Source of the DNA: Lepisosteus oculatus | Taxonomy: Eukaryota; Chordata; Actinopteri; Semionotiformes; Lepisosteidae | Direction: 5' to 3' | NCBI RefSeq assembly: GCF_040954835.1 | Contig: NC_090714.1 | Span: 4,018,501 to 4,082,500, forward strand | Length of the DNA stretch: 64,000 bases | Shown here: positions 1-9,930 of the stretch, piece by piece | Position numbering within the stretch: position 1 is the first letter of the stretch | Layout: each line of letters starts with the position of its first letter | The notes under the pieces: model-generated | The model's database searches: none | Told to the model about the DNA's origin: nothing | What the model saw: the letters and a program-made list of their open reading frames with translations, nothing else | Made by a program: the position numbers and the translations under genes

Positions 1-1062
1 TAATAGAAACTGGACACAGGCAGACCTGACTGTCCAGAAAGGAGAGGCTCGGTTACCACAGTGTGGACAAAGATACTGGACACAGACAAACCTGGCTGTC
101 CAAAGACTACATGTTCAGTGGTGTAGTGCTGCGAACAGAAACTGGACACAGGCATCCCTGACTGTCCAGATACGACATTTTCAGTTACCACAGTGTGGAC
201 ATTCTCAGTTATGTCTGGACAAATAAGACTGGACACAGGCAGCCCTGACTGTCCAGAAATGAGAGGCTCAGTTACCACAGTGTGGACAAGAAAACTAGAC
301 ACAGGCAGCCCTGACTGTCCAGAAACGAGAGAATCATTTTCCAGAGTCTGGACATAGAAACTGGACACAGGCAGCCCTAACTGTCCTGAAACGAGAGGCT
401 CAGTTACCACAGTGTGGACAAGAAAACTGGACACAGGCAAACCTGGCTGTCCAGAAACTACATGCTCAGTGGTGTAAGACTGTGAATAGAAACTGGACAC
501 AGGCAGCCCTGACTGTTCAGAAATGACAAGCTCAGATACCACAGTCTGGACAAAAAATACTGGACACAGGAAGCCCTGACTGTCCAGAATTGAGAGAATC
601 AGTTACCAGAATCTGGATATAGAAACTGGACACAGGCAGCCCTGACTGTCCAGAAACGTCAAGCTCAGATACCACAGTCTGGACAAATAAGACTGGACAC
701 AAGCAGCCCTGATTGTCCAGACACTAAAAGCTCAGTTACCACAGTCTGGACAAGTAAACTGGACACAGGCAATCCTGTCTGTCCAGAGACGGCATGCTCA
801 GTGGTGTAACACTGCTAATAGAAACTGGACACAGGCAGACCTGGCTGTCCAGAAACGACAAGCTCAGATACCAGAGTCTGGACAAATAAGATTGGACACA
901 GGCAGCCCTGATTGTCCAGAAACTAAAAGCTTAGTTACCGCAGTCTGGACAAGAAAACTGGACACAGTCAATCCTGTCTGTCCAGAGACAACATGCTCAG
1001 TGCTTTAACACTGGACATAGAAACTGGACACAGGCATCCCTGATTGTCTAGAAACGAGAGAC
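1..1062. repeat. Minisatellite array, block 1
   Basis: Direct tandem repetition of a unit of roughly 60-75 bp. Most units run CTGGACACAGGCAGCCCTGA, then CTGTCCAGAAA, a variable stretch, then TTACCACAGTCTGGACAA. Some units carry an extra segment reading TCAGTGGTGTAACACTG, which gives a loose higher-order pattern. The array is already in progress at base 1, so its left end lies outside the window. Units differ from one another by a few substitutions, so this is an old or slowly homogenised array. No coding frame persists through it. Confidence 0.93.
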
Positions 1063-1579
1063 TCAATAAGCAAAGTGTGACAGAGGAGCCTGTCACTGGG
1101 TACAGGTAGCACAGAAAATACAACATTGATACACCTTCCATTGAGCGGTTGCTAGATAAGTTCCTGAGGGTGCACACTCAGAGCTTGACTAGTAACTGCT
1201 ATTACCTAATTTCATATATATTCATGTACATAAACATACCTAATTTCATACACATTCATATACTTAAAACTGGCATGAGTGAGTATTGTGGTGTGAATGG
1301 AGAGCGCTCTCAAAATGGATGTTATTCACGGTTTGTTGGTTGTTGGTGGTTAGGTAGTGGTATATCAACGGAGAGAGAGAGAACAGGTAGGTAAGGAGGA
1401 TTTACCTTTATTTGAATAATTACTTTTGTTTCTTTTTTGGAGGTATTGTTATCTGGTGTGAAGGACTTGGAGCCATGTGAATAGACTGCACTTGTTTTGC
1501 TTGGGTGCTTTTGCGGTGGAGCCAGTCTGAGATAAAACGGTCCTACTTTGGCCTTACTCAGGCCGTTGTGTTACACATA

Positions 1580-1850
1580 ATATGGACAAAGAAACTGGAC
1601 ACAGGCAGACCTGACTGTCCAGAAACGCCAAGCTCAGTTACCGCAGTCTGGACAGAGAAACTGGACACAGGCAAACCTGGCTTTCCAGACACAACAGGCT
1701 CCTATACCACAGTCTGGATAAATAGGACTTGACACAGGTAGAATCGAGAGAATCAGTTACCAGAGTCTGGACGTAGAAACTGTCCAGAAACTAGAAGCTC
1801 AGTTACCACAGTCTGGAAAAGAAAACTGGAATAAGGCAAACCTGTTCAGA
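1580..1850. repeat. Minisatellite array, block 2, degenerate
   Basis: The same unit as in block 1 resumes here after about 500 bp of unrelated sequence. Units are more degenerate, and one has lost most of its first half near 1740-1790. The block ends where the last recognisable exon of the CYP2K-like relic begins on the other strand. Confidence 0.88.
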
Positions 1851-2734
1851 CTCCCACACTCCTGGAGGGGCAGAGAAGGTGAACTTCTGCAACAGCGAGG
1901 TGAAGATCAGGAACAGCTCATCCTGGCCAGGCTCTCTCCGAGACAAGCCCTGCGTCCTGGGACAGCAAACAACACAGGTTAGCCCTCCTCCTCATGGTCT
2001 GTGAGTGTCTGTGCTGAATTCTGCACTGCAGCACTGGGTGTCACTGTGGTTAGGCTGTATTGCCCACCCATCATGATACTTGCGAATGTTTCATATGACC
2101 CATGTATGCTATTTAAATGTTCAGAATTATTTTCAATTAATTCCTATCATATGCAAAATGAGACATAAACAGTGTCTTTTACAAATGAGCTGCACCCTGT
2201 GGTCCTGTACCTGCAGAATACGCCATGAAGGCGTCCTTCTTCACAAACTGGCCCTCAGGGTCCAGGAAGTGAGCAGGGTTGAATTGATGAGGCCTCTCCC
2301 ACTGGGTCTCATCCTGGAGCACTGAGGTCAGCAGAGGAAAGACAGGGGACCTTTGAGAGAAGAGAGGCAATAACAAGCAAAAATAAGGTTCCCTGGATCC
2401 AGAAACTGGATCTGCTGGTTTCCACTCTACTAAAATTCACTACAGCTTTATTTGAACTAAGTTTTCTGTCAATGACACCTTTTCAGCCTACATAATCTTA
2501 CAGAAATTTGACCAGTTATATTGTTAGATTTATACACAGAAAAATAATTTTGCACTACTCTACTGTATATTGTCTATACCTGGTTTAGAACCATCAGTTC
2601 CAACCTTATATGTCATTTAGATCAGCCTTCATTTACTTCACTAAAGCTCACTAAGCTTCGGATGAGGGGATATTTAGCCATCAGCAGCAGCCCCCAGCAG
2701 AGTGTGGTGCCTGTTGTTTCAGTCCCAGCAGCAA

Positions 2735-3090
2735 GTAGGGCTACAATTGTGTTTATCAGATTATCCTCTTGGAAATGGGAATCTGTCCTGAAAGCAGAAT
2801 TGAAATTAAAAATTGAAAGCAGATTAAAATAAATGTTTATGAAGATGATGATTTATAACTCGGCAATTATTGTAGTAGGATTGGTACTATATTATTTGGT
2901 CTGTAATTGATCTTTGTTGTGAAACACATGCCTTTCTCATTTAGGGCTATAATTGCGCTTATCAGATTTTCACGGAAATGTGAATCTGTCCTGAAACCTG
3001 AATAAAGAAATGTTGTTTCATGAGGATGATGATTTATAACTCGGCTATCAGTATTGTAGCAATTATACTATGTATTATTATCTGGTCTCA
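2735..3090. repeat. Tandem duplication inside the CYP2K relic
   Basis: About 180 bp starting within the I-helix exon (near 2735) and running into the intron is repeated, diverged, from about 2942. Both copies carry TTATCAGATT with GAATCTGTCCTGAAA close by, then GATGATGATTTATAACTCGG, then a stretch reading TATTATxTGGTCT. The second copy holds only a fragment of the exon and cannot be spliced as a P450 exon. Confidence 0.7.
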
Positions 3091-3309
3091 TTAAACTGGA
3101 GTTAAAATTGAAAAAACAAGTTAGAGAATTTTGAGTCACAGATCAGATATCAATTAACATTTTTATTATTTTCTCTAGTCAGAGAAGAAAAGTGAGCTGT
3201 TTTTCCTAGCCAGTCACTGGAAAGACAGACGTCCACGGAAACTGATCCCCTCTGTTCTCTTACCCCCTGATGTTTGATCAAAAAGCATCAATAAATCCCC
3301 TTTTGTCGT

Positions 3310-3846
3310 TCTCTTGTAAGGTCTGCCAACTTCTACAGGTGCACTGCTGAGAGCATCCTGACTGGCTGCATCACTGCCTGGTCTGGGAGCTGCTCCGCCC
3401 GGGATCGCAAAGTACTGCAGACGGTGGTGCAGTCAGCGCAGCTCCTTACCGGCTGTGAGCTACCAGGCATCCAGGAAATCTACTCAGCTGGATGTCTGAA
3501 GAAGGCCAGGTCCATTCTCAAGGACCCCAGTCATCCCAGTCATCCCGAAGCATTCGGTCCAAGTCCAACAGACTACGGAACAGCTTCTACCTCCAGGCAA
3601 TAAGACTGCTAAATAGCCAACCTGTAGCTCCTTTAGCAAATCACCTGTAATGGCTAGTTTTCTTCAATTACTATTACATCTATTATTATGTAACCTTATT
3701 TTCATAACCTCAATTTTGTGATTTTTATGATTTCTGTGATCGTTGTGATTTTTGGGAGCTCGCGGAACAGACATTTCATTGCCAGCAACTACTGCTGCAA
3801 GCTGTATTGTTGTGCATTTGATAAATAAACTTTGATTTGATTTGAT
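3310..3846 (+). mobile_element. CR1/L2-like LINE, 3' end fragment
   Basis: The plus strand encodes the C-terminal end of a non-LTR retrotransposon polyprotein: FYRCTAESILTGCITAW, then CSARDRKVLQTVVQSAQ, then a degenerate run through the HPSHP stretch typical of these elements. A short A+T-rich 3' UTR follows. The element ends in ATAAACTTTGATTTGATTTG, a short 3' tail repeat of the kind CR1/L2-type LINEs carry. It is 5' truncated and sits where the middle exons of the P450 relic would be expected. Confidence 0.78.
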
Positions 3847-4899
3847 ATTCTTTGGATTTAAACTTGAATGTCTCGTGAGTGTATCCAGGACACACTGTCA
3901 GTCCATTTTAACCCTGAACAGCACAGTATACAGGTTCTCTGGTGTCAGGTGGTTTTTCTGCCAAAGAAAACAATACAGCATCAGTCTGGAATACATCCTG
4001 CGGTTGTGTCTCTCTATACCACCACCCTTGTGTGCTCCCAGTTTCACCTCTCGAACCCCAGTTCACCAGTGCTCACTAGAGCCCAATTCCACTAATCCCT
4101 TCCTGACTCTGTCCCTGATTACTGTCACTGTCGAGGCCTGTTCACAGCTCAGGGGCTCCTGGAGAGAAAAAGGTATCGGCACTCCATTACTTGAAAGAAA
4201 TAGTTTGTAATGAAACCACATAAACAAATATTGAAAGGAAATTAAAAATGCATTTACTGCATGCAAGGACAGGGAGTTTGAGTACAGCAAGACTCTAAAA
4301 GAGAGTCTTTAAGGAATTGGAGAGGAAGAAACTGAAAAACACATGACAGAAAAACAATATATGATTAATCCTTTTATCTTCACAGTGCTATTAACACCTC
4401 AGTGAGGTACTGGATTTCCTCGATGATCTTTCCCTCTCTCCCTGTTGTCATTAAGAACAAAGACAACAATAACAAATCAATCTCATTCAACTGTTCCTAC
4501 ATCTAATTTCTTATGACATCTTACAGATCCAGCGAGAGCAGGTTTCCTAGAATCGGCAGGGCTGGGGGTCCCGGAGGTGTCTTGACAGACTCGGGTGTCG
4601 ACCCCATGAAGACATAAACCACAGAAATCACTATCACTGCAGCCAGAGACAGCGCCACGGTGGAGACTTGCAGAAAACCTGGAAGAAACACAGCTCGCTG
4701 GTCGAAGTGACACCTTGGAATATTTGAAAAAGAGCAGGACATATTCTGATATGATTAAGCACCACAGCACTAAGCAAATACTAAAAACAGAATTAATGTC
4801 TTTCCCACATTTATAATCGTCTGCGTTTCACATTTTTACAAGTTTATGCCCTCCCCCTTGTTTTCATCGGTAAAATATTTGCTAGTCCAACTGGAATTA

Positions 4900-5980
4900 A
4901 ATACTGGCATTCCAAACATAGCACCGTTTTCCAGTAGAACACTCTTTTTTTCTCGCAATTAGTACAACCATGTCTGCAATAGCACAAGCTACTCGGCTGT
5001 GCAGAACAATTCATTTTTACTATCTAGTTACAGTGTCATGATTGTTGGGGGGTTTGATTTTGAATACATCCCCCACTGTATACAGCACTTTATTCTCCTT
5101 TACCATGAGTAGGAAGTTTGCAAACTGGGATAACAGTGCTTTTATGAATGAACAAATAAACCCATCAACACGAGAAGAGAAGTGTTCAATAATGAACGGT
5201 GTAGAGCCAGTAGAACTAGTCGGTGATAGTGGCATTGCTCTGAATCTGACCAGCTCACCAATACAGTATGTACATTTCATAGATATGTTGAAGCAACAGC
5301 CTGGGTGCACCAGCGCAGACCGCGCTGGACGTACAGTAGGTTTAGTTTCAACCCCTTCAAGAGACCCACCACTTTCGCTAGTGCTGTGCCGGCTGGTGCT
5401 GCTTTCGTTTCCCAGATATAGCGCCGTCATTTTTTTTTTTCGGGTGGTCACGTGACTTTGGCCGCTAGTGACCCCGTCCGGGCGCCCCGAGCACTCTGGG
5501 TAAGATTGTCTGCGATTGGCTCTGCCCGGGAGGGCGCCGGCTGATTTCGCTCTTAGTTTCTCAATCTGTCCGTCTTAAATATGCAAAGCAAGGGATGTTT
5601 AAAGATAAGACCCGTCTTCCGATCTACGTGTTTAAAAATACTAGAAACTTCCTGTATTATAAGTGCTCATTTAAGCAAAGCCTATTCGGAAACGTGAAAT
5701 GGCATCAGGAAGTCGTTATTTAAGGGACATTATTATTATTAAGTTGACCTGCTGTAGATAGTTCATAGCACATCTGCGGAACAACATTGGAAACTCTTAT
5801 GTCTCACACACGCAGACCTCGGAAATATTTGAAAATATATATTTTTTATTTTCAAGAAAACAATTGAACATGTATCTTTTTCAAAAACCGCCATTTACCC
5901 ATGTCTTAGTATTGGAGTAAAGTTGATGAAGTAAACTCTATTGAAACGGTAATTGAACATTACGATTACAATTTTTTGCA
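4900..5980. other. Gene-free stretch with a CpG-rich core
   Basis: 5280-5560 is CpG-rich and holds CACGTG-containing and inverted CCAAT (GATTGG) motifs near 5450 and 5515, so it could be a promoter. I cannot tie it to a transcript. No convincing exon or protein is visible on either strand. The rest is A+T-rich and featureless. Confidence 0.35.
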
Positions 5981-6995
5981 ATTCAATTGAATTAATAACA
6001 AAGTATTCATCCCCAGGGAGTCACATAATGAATGGTAAAAGATTAGATATTAGCGTCAATCTTACTCCAGAAACAGAATTTAAGTTTTGATCAAGCAGTA
6101 AGAATTCTAATGTTAGTCTGCTACTCAATCTTGCCTGTGATTACTCCACGTCACTCATTGACAGTGGTTGCCCAGCTCTTTTCACTGTATATCCTGTGTA
6201 TACAGTGCATAACACTATATAGAACTTTGATAACTTTTTAAATTCATCTAAATGAAGTTGCATCTCTGTCTCAGAGATGACAATTATGAGTTAATATAAA
6301 GCTCCTAAATACCTGTCGCACGCTGTTTCCACTAGTACATAGTCATAGACACCCTTTTGTACCACAAGCACTCTTTGCACTTGACTACAGTAACTTTAAT
6401 ATCTTATAGAATATTCATTATTAATTAATTAAATATTAATTATGCTCCATTGATTGCAAAACTAGTTATTATATCCTCATCGCTATTCTGTTTTCTGTGC
6501 ATACAGCAGTTCACATTCTATTTACATGCATCGCTTTTGATTTTTACATCTTGAATCTGAGGGATTAAACTTTTTGTGGATCCTTGTGAAACGCCCGTGG
6601 GAATAAATCATTTCGTGACACCTACTTATATAAAGGAACTAAAGGGATACTCTGTCCAGACACAAGCCGGGGTATAAAACACTTAGATTAATTTTATTCG
6701 TTCATGTAATTTTATTTAAAAAAAAGTTGTCTTGAGAATCACTTCAAACATTTTAACCTCTTTCATACATGACATACTACCTCGCCGAACTCTATTACAA
6801 ATTTGGAAACTTTATTTTTTACTGTGATGTCACGAAAAAATAATGTCATGTCCAGTCACAAAAAAGGCTAGAAAAGATCTTTACAGAGGCGTTTCCGTAG
6901 CTTTATTGTTTGAAATGAGAGTAAACAGGCGAACCGCCTCGTCTCGGGACTGTGACTTGGCTTTAGTCTGAATAAGAGATGTACATGGCCGGTAT

Positions 6996-7395
6996 TCTGC
7001 GTGGCCGGCCTGGTGGCTCCGCGGGCTGAACCATCGGACACTTCTAAAGTTCAGAGAGCAGATCGACTCCCGGAGAGTCGTGTGAGTTGAAGTCGAGCCC
7101 CGAGCCTCCCCGTCAGTCTGAGACCTAATTCCCGGTCTGAGACCTAATCCCCGGGTGAAGCTCTCATGCTGTCGGGGTGAGTTTGTAGAAGGGGCTGTTC
7201 TCTACCACGCCGGCCGTTTTGGGGGGCTCCATTTTCGGGGCCTTCCAAAACAGGGCAAATGGGGGGTTTAAGTCCTTTATAAATGCATAGATCGGAATTC
7301 AATTCGAAAAAGCAGCCCCTTATACCACTGTGACACCTGCAGGATAGGTGTGGCACTAGCAGTGAAAGAGAGGTGCAGTCCTAACTAGGAGCGAC
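6996..7395. mobile_element. tRNA-like SINE block
   Basis: On the plus strand at about 7006-7085 the run CCTGGTGGCTCCGCGGGCTG resembles a pol III A box, and CAGATCGACTCCCGG about 50 bp on resembles a B box. On the minus strand at about 7355-7270 a second pair appears, CACAGTGGTATAAGGGGCTG and GAATTGAATTCCGATC. Together they look like two tRNA-derived elements placed tail to tail. The block recurs nearly unchanged at 24378-24775. The boxes are imperfect and neither half folds obviously into a full tRNA, so these are not called tRNA genes. Confidence 0.45.
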
Positions 7396-7656
7396 AGGGG
7401 TCTCTCTCCAGCACATTTCTCTTGATTCGACCAGCTGGCCGCAAGCTAAACGAGTCCGGCGAACAGTTTTGTAGGGGAATGTCACTGAATTGGGTTCTCT
7501 GGAAACCCTTAGCCGTTATATGCTTTATTTGTGATTTGGTGAGTTCAAGTTTCTATTTATCTTCAGTAACGTCAGCCCTTGTATCCGAGTGTACAGCTGT
7601 CAATCATGAGCCGAGCCCGCCCCCAGAGTGACCTTCCTCAGCGGACACGCCCCGTC

Positions 7657-7692
7657 CACCTGTTCCACAGGTGCGCCCGGCAAGATGGCGGC
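7657..7692 (+). promoter_or_regulatory. Promoter core: paired E-boxes and YY1-type site
   Basis: CACCTG and CAGGTG form a 17-bp palindrome (7657-7673). It is followed directly by AAGATGGCGGC (7682-7692), the form of YY1 site usually found at transcription starts. GC-rich sequence surrounds both. The ATG inside the YY1 site opens a frame of only nine codons before a stop, so it probably does not start a real protein. The arrangement is repeated exactly in copy 2. Confidence 0.6.
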
Positions 7693-9930
7693 GGGGAGAG
7701 TTTCTGCGGCGTGAGGTGCGTTTGCGTTTGATTTCTAATTTTCTTATTTTAAATGCAAAAACTCAAATTTGACTTTGAGGAAAGTGAGACAAAAATATTT
7801 TGTTGTTGCAACGTTTGTTAACTGCATTTGTTCCTGTTGAATTTGTGTTTTAGGACGCCGAAATGATTGTCCTGTCTGTTTGAGCGTGCTCTCGAAGTTT
7901 TAGAAGTCTGCATTCAGCGTTCTTATACTACCTTTCATGTAAGTATGTTTTTATAAGATAAGATCTGGTTCTTTTAACGAAAAAAGGCTGGAGTTAACTT
8001 TCAAACATTTGATTCTAAAGTTAGTAGCTGTGAAATCTCCGCTTGTCGGATTCGGGCTGTAATAACGGTTTCCGCTCCAAAATAATAAAATATTGTAAAG
8101 GTTTAATTTAATCATTCGTATGTTTTTATTTCTCCAGGTGAGAAAAACATGTCAAGAACGAACCTCCAGTTATGAAAGTGTTTTTCCAAGGTAAGTTATA
8201 TTTCTCCCTTGCACTATACTGTTTGAATTTGTGCAACTCGACGAGGCAACACGTATTTCCCGACGTTTTAACGCCAGAGCGGGTTTATACTAACTATATA
8301 GTATAATATATATTATAATATATATTTTATTCATCTGTTGAATTCATTGGGTAAAGATGGATAACAACTTATTTGCACGATGGTTTTCAATGCGCGGAGT
8401 TAAATCGAATATGATAAACGCTATGAGTGGTGCTTGATTTAAATGTAAGAAGTAGAATTTCACAAATGGAACTTTTGTTAATTGCATTTCTTCGTTTAAT
8501 TTGTGTTTTAGGGCGCCGAAATGAGTGTTCTGTTTGAGCGTGCTCTCGAAGTTTCAGAAGTCTGCATTCAGCGTTCTTGTACTGCCTTTCATGTAAGTAT
8601 GTTTTTAAAGACATGGTATATCTAGCTCTGTTTCCTTTAACGAAAAAAGCTGTAATTTATCTTCAGTCATTTGCTGTATAAAGTTAGTAACTGTGTATCT
8701 AACTGATAGTATCTGCTTTTCCTAATTGGGTTATATTTTCGCTTTCCGTTCCGAAATTCCAAAACTTTTGCCAAGATTAAATGTACTAATTCGTATGTTT
8801 TCTTATTTCTCCAGGTGACAAAGGGATTTCAAAAACCGGCCTCCAGTTAGAAAGTTTTTTTTTTCCGAGGTAAGTTTTATCCTTGTCTTTTGCTATACTG
8901 TTTATATTTGTGTATTAAAGACGACTCGTATTAAACAGCTTTTTAGCACCAGAACGGTTTTATACTAACGTTATCACTTCTTTTCGTTTACTTGTGCTTT
9001 TGCTGAATACAAATAGGAAACACAAAAGCGCTGGTTCTTTTTTATGGATTCTTTTATTCATAATAGGCTGAACCTACTTTCTAAATATTGGAGTAGTGGG
9101 ACTGGGATGTATCTGTGATTTCTCATGCTGTTACCTATTGGTTTCTTGTTGAATTTGACCGTGTTTGCATGGTTCTTAATTTAGGCAGCTTATTTGTAAA
9201 GTGAATAGACTTCAGAACTTCAAGTTAATCGATTCTGCAAGTCCGATATCTTGTTAACTTGATATCTTTTCTTTTGCCTACAGGTCTGCGGTTCCTGCTG
9301 CTCTGCGCTCCTAAGATCTCTTTTCCGATCCACTCCAGCAACTCATCGTGCGTTGGCAAGTTTTCTCGACAATGTGTGCTTTTCCTTGAACTTTATTTTG
9401 ATACCCGTGGCTTGATCTGTAATGTCCCGATTCAGTGCTGTATTTGTTACCAGTGGCTTGATCTGTAGTGTACCCTTTGTATACCGATTTATGTTACTGT
9501 TAACCTGCATGTTTCCTGTTGACTGCTGCCATTGTATGTGCTGCGGCTCCTGGTTCTCGGCGCTCCGACTATCTCCGGCAATTAATTCTTGACTGTGTGC
9601 TTTTCCTTGAATTTGTTTTTTATATCGGTGGCTTGATCTGTAGTGTACCCTTTGTATACCGATTTATGTTACTGTTAACCTGCATGTTTCCTGTTGACTG
9701 ATGTTATTGTATGTGCTGCGGCTCCTGGTTCTCTGCGCTCCGACGATCTCCAGCAATTTTTTCTTGACAATGTGTGCTTTTCTTGCATTTTATTTTTGTT
9801 ACCAGTGGCTTGATCTGTAATGTCCCGATTCAGTGCTGTATTTTATTCTTGACCTGCATGTTTTCTGTTGACTGCTGCTAATGTATGTGCTGTGAATTTT
9901 GCAATAAAAATTCTCATTTCATTGTCTGCA
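7676..9930 (+). ncRNA. Spliced non-coding transcription unit, plus strand, copy 1
   Basis: Inferred exons: 1, about 7676-7715; 2a, 7854-7938; 3a, 8138-8190; 2b, 8512-8592; 3b, 8815-8869; last, 9284-about 9930. Internal exons are flanked by strong sites: TGTGTTTTAG before and CAT/GTAAGTATG after exon 2, TTTCTCCAG before and GTAAGTT after exon 3, TTTGCCTACAG before the last. Exons 2b-3b and their intron repeat 2a-3a. The last exon contains a unit of about 180 bp repeated about three times (visible from GCTCCTGGTTCT at 9541 and 9718) and ends with AATAAA at 9903. Every ATG in the joined exons meets a stop quickly. I therefore call it a lncRNA-like gene; function unknown. No C/D or H/ACA snoRNA boxes were seen in the introns. 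A dead protein gene is possible, but splice sites are conserved between the two locus copies. Confidence 0.6.
9903..9908 (+). terminator. Polyadenylation signal, plus unit copy 1
   Basis: AATAAA after GAATTTTGC, with T/G-rich sequence (ATTTCATTGTCTGCATTGTC) 10-35 bases downstream, as expected for a cleavage site at about 9925. It is conserved in copy 2. Confidence 0.65.

Larger units (their letters stand above)
1850..4742 (-). pseudogene. CYP2K-like cytochrome P450 relic, four exons recognisable
   Basis: Read on the minus strand. The first exon (about 4742-4525) encodes a hydrophobic membrane anchor followed by the proline-rich hinge TPPGPPALPILGNLLSLDL, ending at a GTAAGA donor. A later exon (about 2790-2641) encodes the I-helix, with the oxygen-binding motif AGTETTGTT. 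The next (2351-2211) encodes LLTSVLQDETQWERPHQFNP and ends DAFMAYSAG at a GTACAG donor. The last (1956-about 1850) opens with the haem motif GRRACLGESLARM. These match the usual CYP2 exon plan and resemble fish CYP2K, ER mono-oxygenases. I could not find the exons between the anchor and the I-helix, nor the K-helix exon. In the last exon one base is missing right after LARM; removing the shift restores ELFLIFTSLLQKFTFSAPPGV. The C-terminus then dissolves into the minisatellite. I call it a relic. A misassembled functional gene is the alternative. Confidence 0.8.

Noticed and set aside
1-1062. CRISPR-like regular spacing of repeats
   Set aside because: The whole unit repeats, with no unique spacers, in a vertebrate genome; it is a minisatellite.
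7144-7356. A 70-residue minus-strand frame found again at 24438-24743
   Set aside because: It lies within the tRNA-like repeat block. Its conservation follows from the block, and no domain is visible.
7683-7713. ATGGCGGCG start as a protein-coding first exon
   Set aside because: The frame stops after nine codons within the same exon in both copies. The ATG is part of a YY1-type site.
7700-9300. snoRNA host gene
   Set aside because: The structure (short exons, no frame) fits a host gene, but I found no paired C/D or H/ACA boxes in the introns, and introns are less conserved than exons, the opposite of what is expected.
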